Assembly: GCA_030066245.1 (NCBI GenBank) | Contig: JASJBY010000180.1 | Location: 1 to 7,300 of the forward strand | Source of the DNA: Gammaproteobacteria bacterium | GTDB lineage: Bacteria > Pseudomonadota > Gammaproteobacteria > JAABTG01 | Reading direction: 5' to 3' | DNA: 7,300 nucleotides | In this document: one piece after another, positions 1 through 6,294 of the stretch | Layout: each line of letters opens with the position of its first letter | How positions within the stretch are numbered: position 1 is the stretch's first letter | The notes under the pieces: model-generated | What the model was told of the DNA's origin: nothing | Databases searched by the model: none | What the model saw: the letters and a program-made list of their open reading frames with translations, nothing else | Translations under genes and position numbers: made by a program

Positions 1-276
1 GGTGCTCCCCAGTTCGATCCGGCTGAGCAGATCGTCGTGAAATGCAACCTGTGCGTGGACGAGGTGGAGGCAGGTCGCAAACCGTACTGCGTCATGGCCT
101 GTATGATGCGCGTGCTCGACATCGGGCCCATCGAACAGCTGAGCAACGGCACTTATGCGACCAAGGCAATCGGCCCCAACGACAAACCGGTTCGCGCGGT
201 CAAGAATTTTGCCGATCCGGCCTTGACCGACCCATCCATCGTGTTTGTTCCACACAGCAAAGGGCGGACAGGCTGA
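1..276 (+). CDS. DmsB-like 4Fe-4S subunit of a DMSO-reductase-family molybdoenzyme (3' end only)
   Basis: Frame 1 is open from the left edge to TGA at 274-276, giving the last 91 residues; the start lies outside the window. The visible part opens with GAPQFDP and has a cysteine set C15-x2-C18-x11-C30-x3-C34 (KCNLC ... KPYCVMAC), the spacing that coordinates a [4Fe-4S] cluster in DmsB/NrfC-type subunits. It is followed by the LDIGPIEQL stretch and a tail reading DPSIVFVPH, both typical of DmsB C-termini. Family members pass electrons between a quinone-linked membrane anchor and a molybdopterin catalytic subunit. The last cysteine is followed by Met-Met instead of the usual Pro. The stop overlaps the next gene's ATG, so the two are almost certainly co-transcribed. 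The enzyme's substrate (DMSO, sulfite, polysulfide, arsenate or other) cannot be told from this fragment. Confidence 0.88.
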   Translation, partial: GAPQFDPAEQIVVKCNLCVDEVEAGRKPYCVMACMMRVLDIGPIEQLSNGTYATKAIGPNDKPVRAVKNFADPALTDPSIVFVPHSKGRTG

Positions 277-1049
277 TGTTTACCGAGGACAAGAATCCGC
301 GGCCGGGTCACGACGAAGACCGCTGGCCTGGGCTGTGCTCCGCGGTAGCCCATGATCTGATGGCCCTGGCGGTGCTTCACCACGGTGAGCTGGATACGGC
401 TCTGGTTGAGGATCTCCGGTGCACGGGATTTCCCAACGGGCTGCGGCTGCAGCTACGCTCAGACCAGGGTCAGGAGGCTGTATCCCTCGTCGGAGAGAGT
501 CTCCAGGCGCTTCCGGAGACAGTCGACAAAGCAGCTCTGGACGAGCTGGCGGCAGACTATGCCGACATCTACCTCACACACGCCCTCGGCGCATCGCCCT
601 GTGAGTCGGTGTGGATCGACGAGGAAGGACTGGCCATGCAGGAGCCGATGTTTCAGGTGCGCGAATATTATCGCCGGCACGGCCTGAATGTCCGGGACTG
701 GCGAAAACGCTCCGACGATCATCTGGTACACCAGCTGCAGTTTCTTTCTCTCCTGTTTGTTAGGGCTGGCCATGAGCACCTGGTCGAGGCGGCCCGTTTC
801 ATGGATGAGCACCTGCTTCGCTGGCTGCCGGCCTTCGCCGCGCGGGTCGCCTCCCGCTGCGCAACCCCGTTCTACGCCGGTCTGGCCATGCTGTCCATGG
901 CCTACGCCGACGAGCTCCGTGATCTGCTGGCCGAGATTCTGGGCGAATCGCGACCCAGCGCGGAGGAGATTGAAGAACGCATGAGACCACGCGTGACAGC
1001 CGAGGTGCCGCCGCCCGCCTACGTCCCCGGGGCAGGGCCAACCTGGTAA
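276..1049 (+). CDS. TorD/DmsD-family molybdoenzyme maturation chaperone
   Basis: This 257-residue protein has no signal peptide and is predicted cytoplasmic and largely alpha-helical. Family hallmarks, in order, are: DYADIYL near residues 94-100, in the place of the usual E-x2-R-L-F segment; P108-CESVWIDEEG then VREYYRRHGL (128-137), matching the conserved S-V-[YW]-x-[DE]-E-[EG]-G ... VR-x2-Y motif; and DDHLVHQLQFLSLL (147-160), matching the P-D-H-L-x3-L-x-F-M signature. A C-terminal PFYAGLA block follows near 198-204. Members bind the twin-arginine signal of the catalytic subunit and hold it until the Mo cofactor is inserted. The start was chosen because ATG 276-278 overlaps the upstream stop as TGATG, which suggests translational coupling. 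The reading frame is open further upstream, but that part is antisense-frame shadow of the DmsB-like gene. The paired enzyme is unknown. Its length is slightly above the roughly 200 residues usual for the family because of a proline-rich tail. Confidence 0.88.
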   Translation: MFTEDKNPRPGHDEDRWPGLCSAVAHDLMALAVLHHGELDTALVEDLRCTGFPNGLRLQLRSDQGQEAVSLVGESLQALPETVDKAALDELAADYADIYLTHALGASPCESVWIDEEGLAMQEPMFQVREYYRRHGLNVRDWRKRSDDHLVHQLQFLSLLFVRAGHEHLVEAARFMDEHLLRWLPAFAARVASRCATPFYAGLAMLSMAYADELRDLLAEILGESRPSAEEIEERMRPRVTAEVPPPAYVPGAGPTW

Positions 1050-1158
1050 TGCCGCCACGGCCGCCAGGCTCGAAGCGCCGTCGCCGTGCCTGTTGCTCAG
1101 CCCCGGGCCGGCTACGCGCGGTCACATCCAGCCCGGCTAGCACTCCCGCAATACGCAT

Positions 1159-2235
1159 ATGAGCCGCCAGCACAGAGCCGCCGGTGGGCCGGACACAGAA
1201 TCGGGCCCGCTCCCTGTCATCATCGCGGAACGCTGTGTTCACGCGCGCGTGGAGGTAGCCGGCTGTCGCGCCTGCATCAGCGCGTGCCCCCGCGAAGCCT
1301 GGTTTCTCGGCGACGACGCTCTGGCCCTCGACACCGAGGCGTGCGACGGCTGCGGCCTGTGCGCCGCGGTCTGCCCCGAAAGTGCCTTGCTTCATCGCCA
1401 CGAGCCGTTGCGTCGGGATTGGGGGGACAGCGCCGTCGCGCTGGCCGGATGTGAGCGCGCGGCCGTGTCCGACGGGCGCGGCATCATCCCCTGCTTGCAT
1501 GCTTTCGGCATACGCGACCTGTTGTTGCTTTATCGGGATGGGGTCCGACGGTTTATCGCCTGTCGAGGCAACTGTGATGATTGTGCTCGGGGTCGGGGCC
1601 GGCGCCTGGAAGCGGTCGCGACGCAGACGAATGTGCTGCTGACCAGCCGCGGCCTGGCTCCCTTGACCTACGAGGAGGAATCCCCCCGTCAATGGACCAA
1701 AACAGCCGCGAGCGGCTTACCCGGAACCCCCGGGCCGAGCATGGGCCGCCGCTCCTTTCTGCGCCGCTCGGTTAAGGTCGCCGTGGAGGAAGGCATGAAG
1801 ATGAGCGGACTGGCAGAAGCGGAGGCCAACCAGCCGGTGCCGCCTGGGAAGCTGGTGGGCCACAACGCCGCCGGGCATATCGCCTGCCACGTTCCCCGCA
1901 TCAAGCCCGAATGCTGCACTGGCTGCGACGCCTGTGCCCGTTTGTGTCACCACGAGGCCATCACGCTGGTCACCCGGGAAGGTGAGGCACAATACCGCCT
2001 CGAGGCAGATGCCTGCACCGGCTGCGGCATCTGCGCGGATGTCTGCGAGCACGGCGCGGTATCAGTAGGCTCCATGGAGATGCCCGCTGAAAAGGCTGTC
2101 CCCCTGCGGCAGGCGCACTGCGCCGCCTGCGGCGCCGCCTACCATGTTCCCTATCGCGCCGGGGAGGCAAGCCAGCGCTGCCCCATATGCCTGAGAGCCC
2201 CGCACCGGGGCATGCTCTACCAGGTGCTCCCCTGA
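1159..2235 (+). CDS. Four-cluster polyferredoxin with internal twin-arginine motif
   Basis: This 358-residue protein appears to be two ferredoxin halves joined by a linker. The N-terminal half has C26/C36-x2-C39-x3-C43-P and C62-x2-C65-x2-C68-x3-C72-P. A middle segment with C98, PC112, C135 and GNC139-DDC142 recalls the cysteine layout of MvhD/FrhB-like electron-transfer domains (loose resemblance). A linker (about 170-195) leads to GRRSFLRRS (196-204), a twin-arginine-like sequence. The second half has C253-x2-C256-x2-C259-x3-C263 and C286-x2-C289-x2-C292-x3-C296, then C321-x2-C324 ... C341-x2-C344, which could be a zinc ribbon or rubredoxin-like knuckle. In two of the clusters (C263, C296) the usual Pro is His or Glu. 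It probably carries electrons for the molybdoenzyme encoded upstream. The ATG at 1159 is the first start after an in-frame TAG at 1138; no clear Shine-Dalgarno precedes it, so a later start is possible. Confidence 0.85.
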   Translation: MSRQHRAAGGPDTESGPLPVIIAERCVHARVEVAGCRACISACPREAWFLGDDALALDTEACDGCGLCAAVCPESALLHRHEPLRRDWGDSAVALAGCERAAVSDGRGIIPCLHAFGIRDLLLLYRDGVRRFIACRGNCDDCARGRGRRLEAVATQTNVLLTSRGLAPLTYEEESPRQWTKTAASGLPGTPGPSMGRRSFLRRSVKVAVEEGMKMSGLAEAEANQPVPPGKLVGHNAAGHIACHVPRIKPECCTGCDACARLCHHEAITLVTREGEAQYRLEADACTGCGICADVCEHGAVSVGSMEMPAEKAVPLRQAHCAACGAAYHVPYRAGEASQRCPICLRAPHRGMLYQVLP

Positions 2236-2453
2236 TCCACACGCCTCTCCAGGAATCTTCCCGGTGAGAGCCTGGCGAATCCCGCGGACTGCAAGCAATT
2301 ACATGGAGATGTTCTCTGCCGGGCTCGGGCGAAGGAAACGTCATTGTGTGGTAGTACAGGCTTGCCGCACGAGGACGAGCGCAGGCCGCCGGGCTATGCT
2401 TGCTATTATCTTGCCTTAGTGTTTGCTGCGAACCCAGCTCCACAGGTAGACCA
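2236..2453. other. Intergenic spacer between ferredoxin and thioredoxin-NHL genes
   Basis: This 218-base gap separates two co-directional genes. It has a weak stem (CCAGG ... CCTGG) shortly after the ferredoxin stop without a T-tract, and an AT-richer TGCTATTAT stretch near 2400-2408 that could be a -10 region but has no well-spaced -35 partner. The size of the gap suggests the thioredoxin-NHL gene is transcribed from its own promoter, but I cannot place one with confidence. Confidence 0.35.
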
Positions 2454-4001
2454 ATGACCCGGGTGCAGAAAAACCGCCTGCGGGCGCTCACTCTCGTGAT
2501 GCTTGGGTCCCTGGCCGGCAGCGCGAGCTGTGCCGGTGATCCGGATAACCCACCCGCGATCGAATTCCCATCGCATCTGCAGTGGCTCAACGTGGAAAGA
2601 CCGCTGACGCTGAAAGATCTGCGGGGCAAAGTGGTGATCCTGGATTTCTGGACCTACGGTTGCGTCAACTGCATACACATCATGGCGGACCTGGAGAAGC
2701 TGGAGCTGAAGTATGGCGACCGGATAGCCGTCATCGGCGTCCACTCGCCCAAATTCGACAACGAGAAAAACCTGGAGACCTTGCGCAATATCGTCGTGCG
2801 ATACGACCGCCGACACCCCATAGTCAATGACACGGAATGGTGGCTGATGCGCAACTACGGCGCTCGCGCATGGCCGACCCTGGTGGTGATTGATCCTGCA
2901 GGCGGCGTTCTCGGCAAGGTGTCGGGAGAAGGTCACTACGACCTGCTGGACAAAGCTGTCGAGGACTTGCTGAAGAAGTTTCACGATAGCCTGAATCGCT
3001 CCCCCCTGCCCCTCGCGTTGGAGCAGAAACGGTATGAGAAATCCCTCCTGGCAGCCCCCGGCAAACTAGCTGTTTCCGATGACTTGGTGGGCATCAGCGA
3101 TACGCTGCACCATCGCGTTGTGATCACAGACCACCAAGGCCGAATCCTGAAGACCTTCGGAGGTCCGGCCCCGGGCTTCGCCGATGGCTCGCCAGACGCA
3201 GCGCGCTTCTCCGATCCCCAGGGGCTGCTGTTTGCCGACCAGGGGGTCTATGTGGCCGACACCGGCAACCATGCGATTCGCTTTATCGATTTAAAGACGG
3301 ACAAGGTGCGGACCATAGCAGGTACAGGCCGGATCGGCTTCGTGACAGGCGGAGAGCATCAGGCCTTGGAAGTCAGTCTGCGCTCGCCGTGGGCGCTGGC
3401 CAGGGACGCTCATTGGCTGTACGTTGCCATGGCCGGCAGCCATCAGATCTGGCGCATGGATGTGGGGACAGGGCGTATCGGAGCATACGCGGGATCCGGC
3501 GCGGAAGGCATCGCCGACGGCCGCCTCTCCCAGGCGTCGTTCAGCCAGCCCAGCGGCCTCAGTCTGGTCGGCGGGATGCTCTACGTGGCCGACGCGGAAG
3601 CGTCGGCAGTGCGGCGGATAGATTTGAAAGCTGAACAGGTCAGCACGCTGGTCGGCACCGGTCTGTTCGACTTCGGCGATCGTGACGGTCCCTTCCGAGA
3701 AGCCATGCTGCAGCATACGCTCGGCATCACCGTGACCGGCCCCCGGACGGTAATGCTTGCGGACACCTACAACCACAAGCTGAAACGCATGGATCTCGAC
3801 CGCGGCGTCGTCAGTACCGTCGCAGGAACCGGGGAACCAGGAAGAACACTACCGCAGATGAACGAACCCGGCGGCCTCGCGCTGCTGGGTGAATCGGTGC
3901 TGATTGCGGATACCAACAATCACCGCATCCTGAAGTATGATCCCGCCAGCAAGCGCCTGAGCGAATGGCACCTCACCCATGGTGCCTCGAAAGGCAAATG
4001 A
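2454..4001 (+). CDS. Exported thioredoxin-like / NHL-repeat protein (NHLRC2 type)
   Basis: This is a 515-residue protein. Residues 1-27 form a plausible Sec signal peptide: basic MTRVQKNRLR, hydrophobic LTLVMLGSLAG, and a likely cut near SCA|GD. Residues about 35-175 are a TlpA/thioredoxin-like domain with the redox pair C70-V-N-C73 in FWTYGCVNC and the cis-proline W140-P141. Residues about 200-505 are NHL-type beta-propeller blades, seen as repeated VADTGNH (267-273), YVADAEAS (377-384), LADTYNH (435-441) and IADTNNH (484-490), with repeated AGTG/GTG turns. The CxxC-plus-NHL order is that of the NHLRC2 family. In the periplasm it could reduce or isomerise disulfides, with the propeller binding a partner; no substrate is known. 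The ATG at 2454 is preferred to the in-frame ATG at 2400 because it begins a clean signal peptide and has an AGGT-like ribosome site a few bases upstream. The next gene is convergent. Confidence 0.88.
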   Translation: MTRVQKNRLRALTLVMLGSLAGSASCAGDPDNPPAIEFPSHLQWLNVERPLTLKDLRGKVVILDFWTYGCVNCIHIMADLEKLELKYGDRIAVIGVHSPKFDNEKNLETLRNIVVRYDRRHPIVNDTEWWLMRNYGARAWPTLVVIDPAGGVLGKVSGEGHYDLLDKAVEDLLKKFHDSLNRSPLPLALEQKRYEKSLLAAPGKLAVSDDLVGISDTLHHRVVITDHQGRILKTFGGPAPGFADGSPDAARFSDPQGLLFADQGVYVADTGNHAIRFIDLKTDKVRTIAGTGRIGFVTGGEHQALEVSLRSPWALARDAHWLYVAMAGSHQIWRMDVGTGRIGAYAGSGAEGIADGRLSQASFSQPSGLSLVGGMLYVADAEASAVRRIDLKAEQVSTLVGTGLFDFGDRDGPFREAMLQHTLGITVTGPRTVMLADTYNHKLKRMDLDRGVVSTVAGTGEPGRTLPQMNEPGGLALLGESVLIADTNNHRILKYDPASKRLSEWHLTHGASKGK

Positions 4002-4343
4002 GGACGGCTGGGCAACCCCAGGGCCCGCGAGTGAAGGCAAGTTTCCGTTCGAAGAGGTCATGGGACAGGTGGAGTTTTTTATCCCCGCAACCCAGCGGCT
4101 CATCCGTGATCCGGTTATGCATTCGAAGTGGGGGCGACACCGGCCCTGACGAATACCACTGCCCGGCTACGCGGTTCGGCAACCTACCGAGCAGGACGCT
4201 TCGGCTCCGGGAGAGGCCGAGCGTGAGCATCTCAAATACGTCCTTGTCAACAAGCGGTGAAGCGATGAACGCCTGGCGATTCAAGCTGCCAAAGGCTAGC
4301 CACCTGTGCTCGATTCAGAGGACCGCCTAGACGAGCAAGCGGT
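4002..4343. other. Spacer between convergent genes, no recognisable gene
   Basis: This 342-base gap lies between the thioredoxin-NHL gene and the minus-strand SDR gene. Small open frames on both strands have no ribosome site or family-like sequence. A compact stem-loop, CTGGG-CAAC-CCCAG, lies at 4008-4021 just after the thioredoxin-NHL stop. A second, GACCGC-12 nt-GCGGTC, lies at 4321-4344 and touches the SDR stop. Neither is followed by a T-tract, so they are at most weak terminators. The minus-strand frame at 3973-4284 reads vaguely protein-like and could be decayed coding DNA, but I cannot identify it. Confidence 0.4.
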
Positions 4344-4344
4344 C
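4321..4344. terminator. Candidate stem-loop between convergent genes
   Basis: GACCGC at 4321-4326 pairs perfectly with GCGGTC at 4339-4344 across a 12-base loop, and ends on the last base of the SDR gene's TAG. Its place between convergent genes fits a terminator, but neither strand has a following U-run, so it is not a classic intrinsic terminator. Confidence 0.25.
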
Positions 4345-4973
4345 TAATAAGAAACCCCGGGGGTCTGACGCAAATAGGTATCGTCGGTCAGCTGCCGCAA
4401 CATGAAATCCGCCACGTCGGCACGTGATACTTTACCCTCGATCCCCGTGTCCGTTGCTCTGAATCCGTGCCGGTAGGTGCCCGTTCTCGGACCATTGGTC
4501 AGGTGAGGGGGGCGCACGATAATCCAATCTAAAGCGCTCTGCCTGACGATAGCCTCCTGACGTTCATGGTCTGCGAAAGCATGTCGCAGGAAAACGGCAA
4601 TCACAACATATTTGGTAAAGGCGGACAGGTTGCTGCTGCTGTCGCCCACGCCAAGCGACGATAAGCACACAAGGCGTCGCACTCCCCCTTTTTCCATTGC
4701 TTCGACGACGTTTCGGGTCCCGTCGGCGCGCAGGCTCGTCCGCCCGGCGCCCGCGCCAATCGCGGAGAAGACCGCGTCCTGCCCTGCGACCGCGTTCTCC
4801 ACATCCGCCGGCACCAGCACATCCCCACGGAGCACCCTTAGGCCCGCCTGCTCAACCTCGCCGAGCTTGTCCGGACTGCGGACGCAGGCGGTTACCTCGT
4901 GGCCTCCAGCGAGCGCCTGCTGCAGCAGCTCCCGTCCGGTGCCGCCCGTTGCCCCGAAGATTACCAGCTTCAT
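4344..4973 (-). CDS. NmrA-like NAD(P)-binding SDR-family protein
   Basis: The protein is 209 residues long, with no signal peptide, and is predicted to be a cytoplasmic Rossmann-fold protein. The nucleotide-binding loop is G7-A-T-G10-G-T-G13 right after the first beta strand (MKLVIF), the GxxGxxG pattern of atypical SDRs. Further marks are RGDV (49-52), the D66-AVFSAIG segment, LVCLSSLGVGDS (101-112) and DWIIVRPPHLTNGP (149-162), as in the NmrA-like/biliverdin-reductase-B-like group. The canonical SDR Tyr-x3-Lys catalytic pair is not evident, as is common in this subgroup. Members serve as NAD(P)H-dependent reductases or redox sensors, and the substrate here cannot be predicted. The start is supported by AGGAG at 4980-4984 on the minus strand, six bases before ATG. 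The gene stands alone, convergent with the thioredoxin-NHL gene. Confidence 0.87.
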   Translation of the reverse strand: MKLVIFGATGGTGRELLQQALAGGHEVTACVRSPDKLGEVEQAGLRVLRGDVLVPADVENAVAGQDAVFSAIGAGAGRTSLRADGTRNVVEAMEKGGVRRLVCLSSLGVGDSSSNLSAFTKYVVIAVFLRHAFADHERQEAIVRQSALDWIIVRPPHLTNGPRTGTYRHGFRATDTGIEGKVSRADVADFMLRQLTDDTYLRQTPGVSY

Positions 4974-5329
4974 CTTGCTCTCCTGCCCCTCTTGTCCACC
5001 AGGACGCGACCTGGACCCTCGCTCCCCCTCACGGACGCCCCTGCGCCAGGCCCCGACCGGATCTAGTTGATGCGCCCTTAAGGTGAGTCGGATTGGCGGC
5101 CGAGGTTCAGCGCGTCACTGCGTAGTCGTTCGGAGAATCGAGATAGTTCCTCGGAAATATCGATCACAAACGGCGATACAGCTGTTGTGAGACCCGGCTG
5201 GGTAGGCCGTAGCGTATTTTGGTTCAGCTACCTAGCGCAGACAAACTGCAACTCTTCCGATGCAATCCAAACTGAACCTGGCGACGGGGAACTCGCCCTT
5301 CGCGTTCCAGTATAGCCGACGGCGCATGA
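4974..5329. other. Intergenic region upstream of SDR gene and left repeat
   Basis: This stretch of about 356 bases should carry the minus-strand promoter of the SDR gene, though I see no clear -35/-10 pair. An imperfect hairpin, CTGGGTAG (5198-5205) with CTACCTAG (5228-5235), spans an AT-richer loop of 22 bases. No coding sequence is convincing: the open frame starting at 5260 on the plus strand runs through the palindromic repeat and lacks a ribosome site. Confidence 0.4.
4978..4984 (-). promoter_or_regulatory. Ribosome-binding site of the SDR gene
   Basis: Read on the minus strand the sequence is AGGAGAG, with its AGGAG core six bases before the ATG at 4973-4971. It is a near-consensus Shine-Dalgarno sequence and fixes the start. 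Confidence 0.7.
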
Positions 5330-5487
5330 CATCCGTGATCGGTGAAGCATTCGCAGTGGGGGCCGTACCGGCACGAGCCGCCGGGACACGCCGTGAATAC
5401 TTCCCTGTAGGCTCGACGGCCGCTATCCCTGCGGCCTACGGTCCCGGCCGCTCGTGCCGGTACGGCCCTAAACGAACACCAATGCGG
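5330..5487 (+). repeat. 158-bp palindromic repeat, copy 1
   Basis: This unit matches the reverse complement of 6137-6294 at roughly 88% identity (my hand alignment shows about 19 differences, including one 1-base gap, over 158 positions). Within it, 5360-5387 pairs with 5441-5468 as 28-base arms matching at 27 positions. The outer 18 bases (gggccgtaccggcacgag) pair perfectly. The centre holds a smaller hairpin, GGCCGC-TATCCCT-GCGGCC (5418-5436). The layout (conserved outer flanks, long palindromic arms, structured core) is that of a REP/MITE-like non-autonomous element. It ends 84 bases before the collar-domain gene's start codon, so it sits in that gene's leader or promoter region and could form a strong RNA or cruciform structure there. 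Confidence 0.9.
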
Positions 5488-5560
5488 AGCATGGCTGCCC
5501 CCTCGGGCCTTGCCCTTCGCATTTCTTTTGATGAAAAATGCAGGCTGGAAGCGCACACCG

Positions 5561-5565
5561 AGGAG
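5561..5565 (+). promoter_or_regulatory. Ribosome-binding site deciding the collar-protein start
   Basis: AGGAG lies six bases before the ATG at 5572. It favours this start over upstream in-frame starts from 5260, whose reading frame would run through the palindromic repeat. Confidence 0.75.
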
Positions 5566-5571
5566 ACGATT

Positions 5572-6027
5572 ATGACTACTAAACGGGTTCTCCCGGCTGC
5601 ACTCGCGGGCGCCCTAGCAGCCGCCCTCCTAGCGTGGGCCACTTTCTCCCCGGGAGATAACCTGGTCGCGCCCGTTGTGGAGCCTATTCCAGCCGGCGTC
5701 GTCGTTGGATGGTCGGGAAGCGTGGAATCGATACCTGCTGGCTGGCATCTCTGTGATGGGACCCGGGGAACCCCTGACCTGCGGGGGCGCTTCATCTTAG
5801 GGGCCAGCACAGCTGATGATGAAGCCGAGGCGGGTGGCCAGAACGCTTACACGACGACTGAGAACGAGCAACATGATGTGAAGATCACCAGAGGCGGTGG
5901 ATTTGCGGCGTTGGACCCGGTAGGCAGCTCCACGGCTGTGAACAAGGTGCGGACACACAGACATACCGTTGAGGTGCTACCGCCCTACTACCGACTTGCG
6001 TTCATCATGAAGCTGCGTGATGAGTGA
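5572..6027 (+). CDS. Small exported protein with phage tail-collar-like domain
   Basis: The protein is 151 residues long. Residues 1-23 look like a Sec signal peptide or anchor: MTTKR, then an Ala/Leu core, with a possible cut after AWA (21-23). Residues about 38-78 carry the tail-collar/microcystin-dependent-protein signature: PIPAG-VVVGW, then IPAGWHLCDGT (54-64), then TPDLRGRFILGA (67-78). The family's closing part is seen as THRHTVEVLPPYYRLAFIMKL (128-148). In phages this domain ends tail fibres; here there are no other phage genes, and the domain stands alone behind an export signal. A cell-surface or periplasmic role is inferred, but the function is unknown. A strong ribosome site (5561-5565) supports the start. 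The gene is framed by two inverted copies of a 158-bp palindromic repeat, 84 bases before its start and 109 bases after its stop. Hairpins directly follow the stop. It is probably a single-gene unit. Confidence 0.8.
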   Translation: MTTKRVLPAALAGALAAALLAWATFSPGDNLVAPVVEPIPAGVVVGWSGSVESIPAGWHLCDGTRGTPDLRGRFILGASTADDEAEAGGQNAYTTTENEQHDVKITRGGGFAALDPVGSSTAVNKVRTHRHTVEVLPPYYRLAFIMKLRDE

Positions 6028-6065
6028 CCGCCGGGTAGGCGGCAGGCCGGCTTCCGGACAAGCCG
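6028..6065 (+). terminator. Tandem stem-loops after the collar-protein stop
   Basis: Directly after TGA (6025-6027), CCGCC-GGGTA-GGCGG (6028-6042) can form a 5-bp stem. CGGCTT-CCGGAC-AAGCCG (6048-6065) can form a 6-bp stem. They may end transcription or protect the mRNA 3' end, but no U-tract follows, so an intrinsic-terminator role is uncertain. Confidence 0.35.
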
Positions 6066-6136
6066 ACAGCGCCGGGGGCGATTCGTGGGGTTAACTTGGT
6101 CTGGAAGAGTTGGGAGGGGCGGAGACCCCGCTGGAG

Positions 6137-6294
6137 CCCATTAGTGTTCGGTGAGGGCCGTACCGGCATGAGTGGCCGGGGACGGTCGGCCGCAGGGATA
6201 ACAGCCGTCGAGCCGACAGGGAGGTATTCACGGCCTGTCCGGGCGGCTCGCGCCGGTACGGCCCCAACCGCGAATGCTTAACCGATCACGGATG
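6137..6294 (-). repeat. 158-bp palindromic repeat, copy 2 (inverted)
   Basis: The reverse complement of this segment aligns end to end with 5330-5487, with about 88% identity and one 1-base gap. Matching extends beyond the palindromic core on both sides: the outer flank CATCCGTGATCGGT and the inner flank CGAACAC-AATG are both shared, so the unit is longer than the palindrome alone. Its outermost arms (gggccgtaccggc at 6155 and gccggtacggccc ending at 6264) still pair perfectly for 13 bases, then have one wobble and one mismatch, so it is more diverged as a palindrome than copy 1. It lies 109 bases after the collar-protein stop, in opposite orientation to copy 1. Confidence 0.9.

Noticed and set aside
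42..275. In-frame upstream extension of the TorD-family gene
   Set aside because: It overlaps the DmsB-like gene in another frame, has no family-like sequence, and the TGATG overlap at 274-278 gives a natural start.
799..1692. Long minus-strand open frame of 297 codons
   Set aside because: Its sequence is Arg/Pro/Ala-rich and lies opposite TorD and ferredoxin genes with clear family motifs; it is a GC-rich shadow.
2520..2540. Lipoprotein lipobox in the thioredoxin-NHL protein (SASC)
   Set aside because: Position -3 is Ser instead of Leu/Val/Ile-type and an AxA-like signal peptidase I cut (SCA) fits at least as well.
1970..2629. Minus-strand open frame of 219 codons across the ferredoxin end
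   Set aside because: Low-complexity Arg/Pro-rich translation opposite two better-supported genes.
5260..5571. N-terminal extension of the collar-domain protein
   Set aside because: The frame runs through the palindromic repeat and has no ribosome site; AGGAG and a signal peptide support the start at 5572.
5330..6294. CRISPR-like array
   Set aside because: Only two repeat copies, inverted relative to each other, 158 bp long and separated by a gene; this is not a CRISPR layout.
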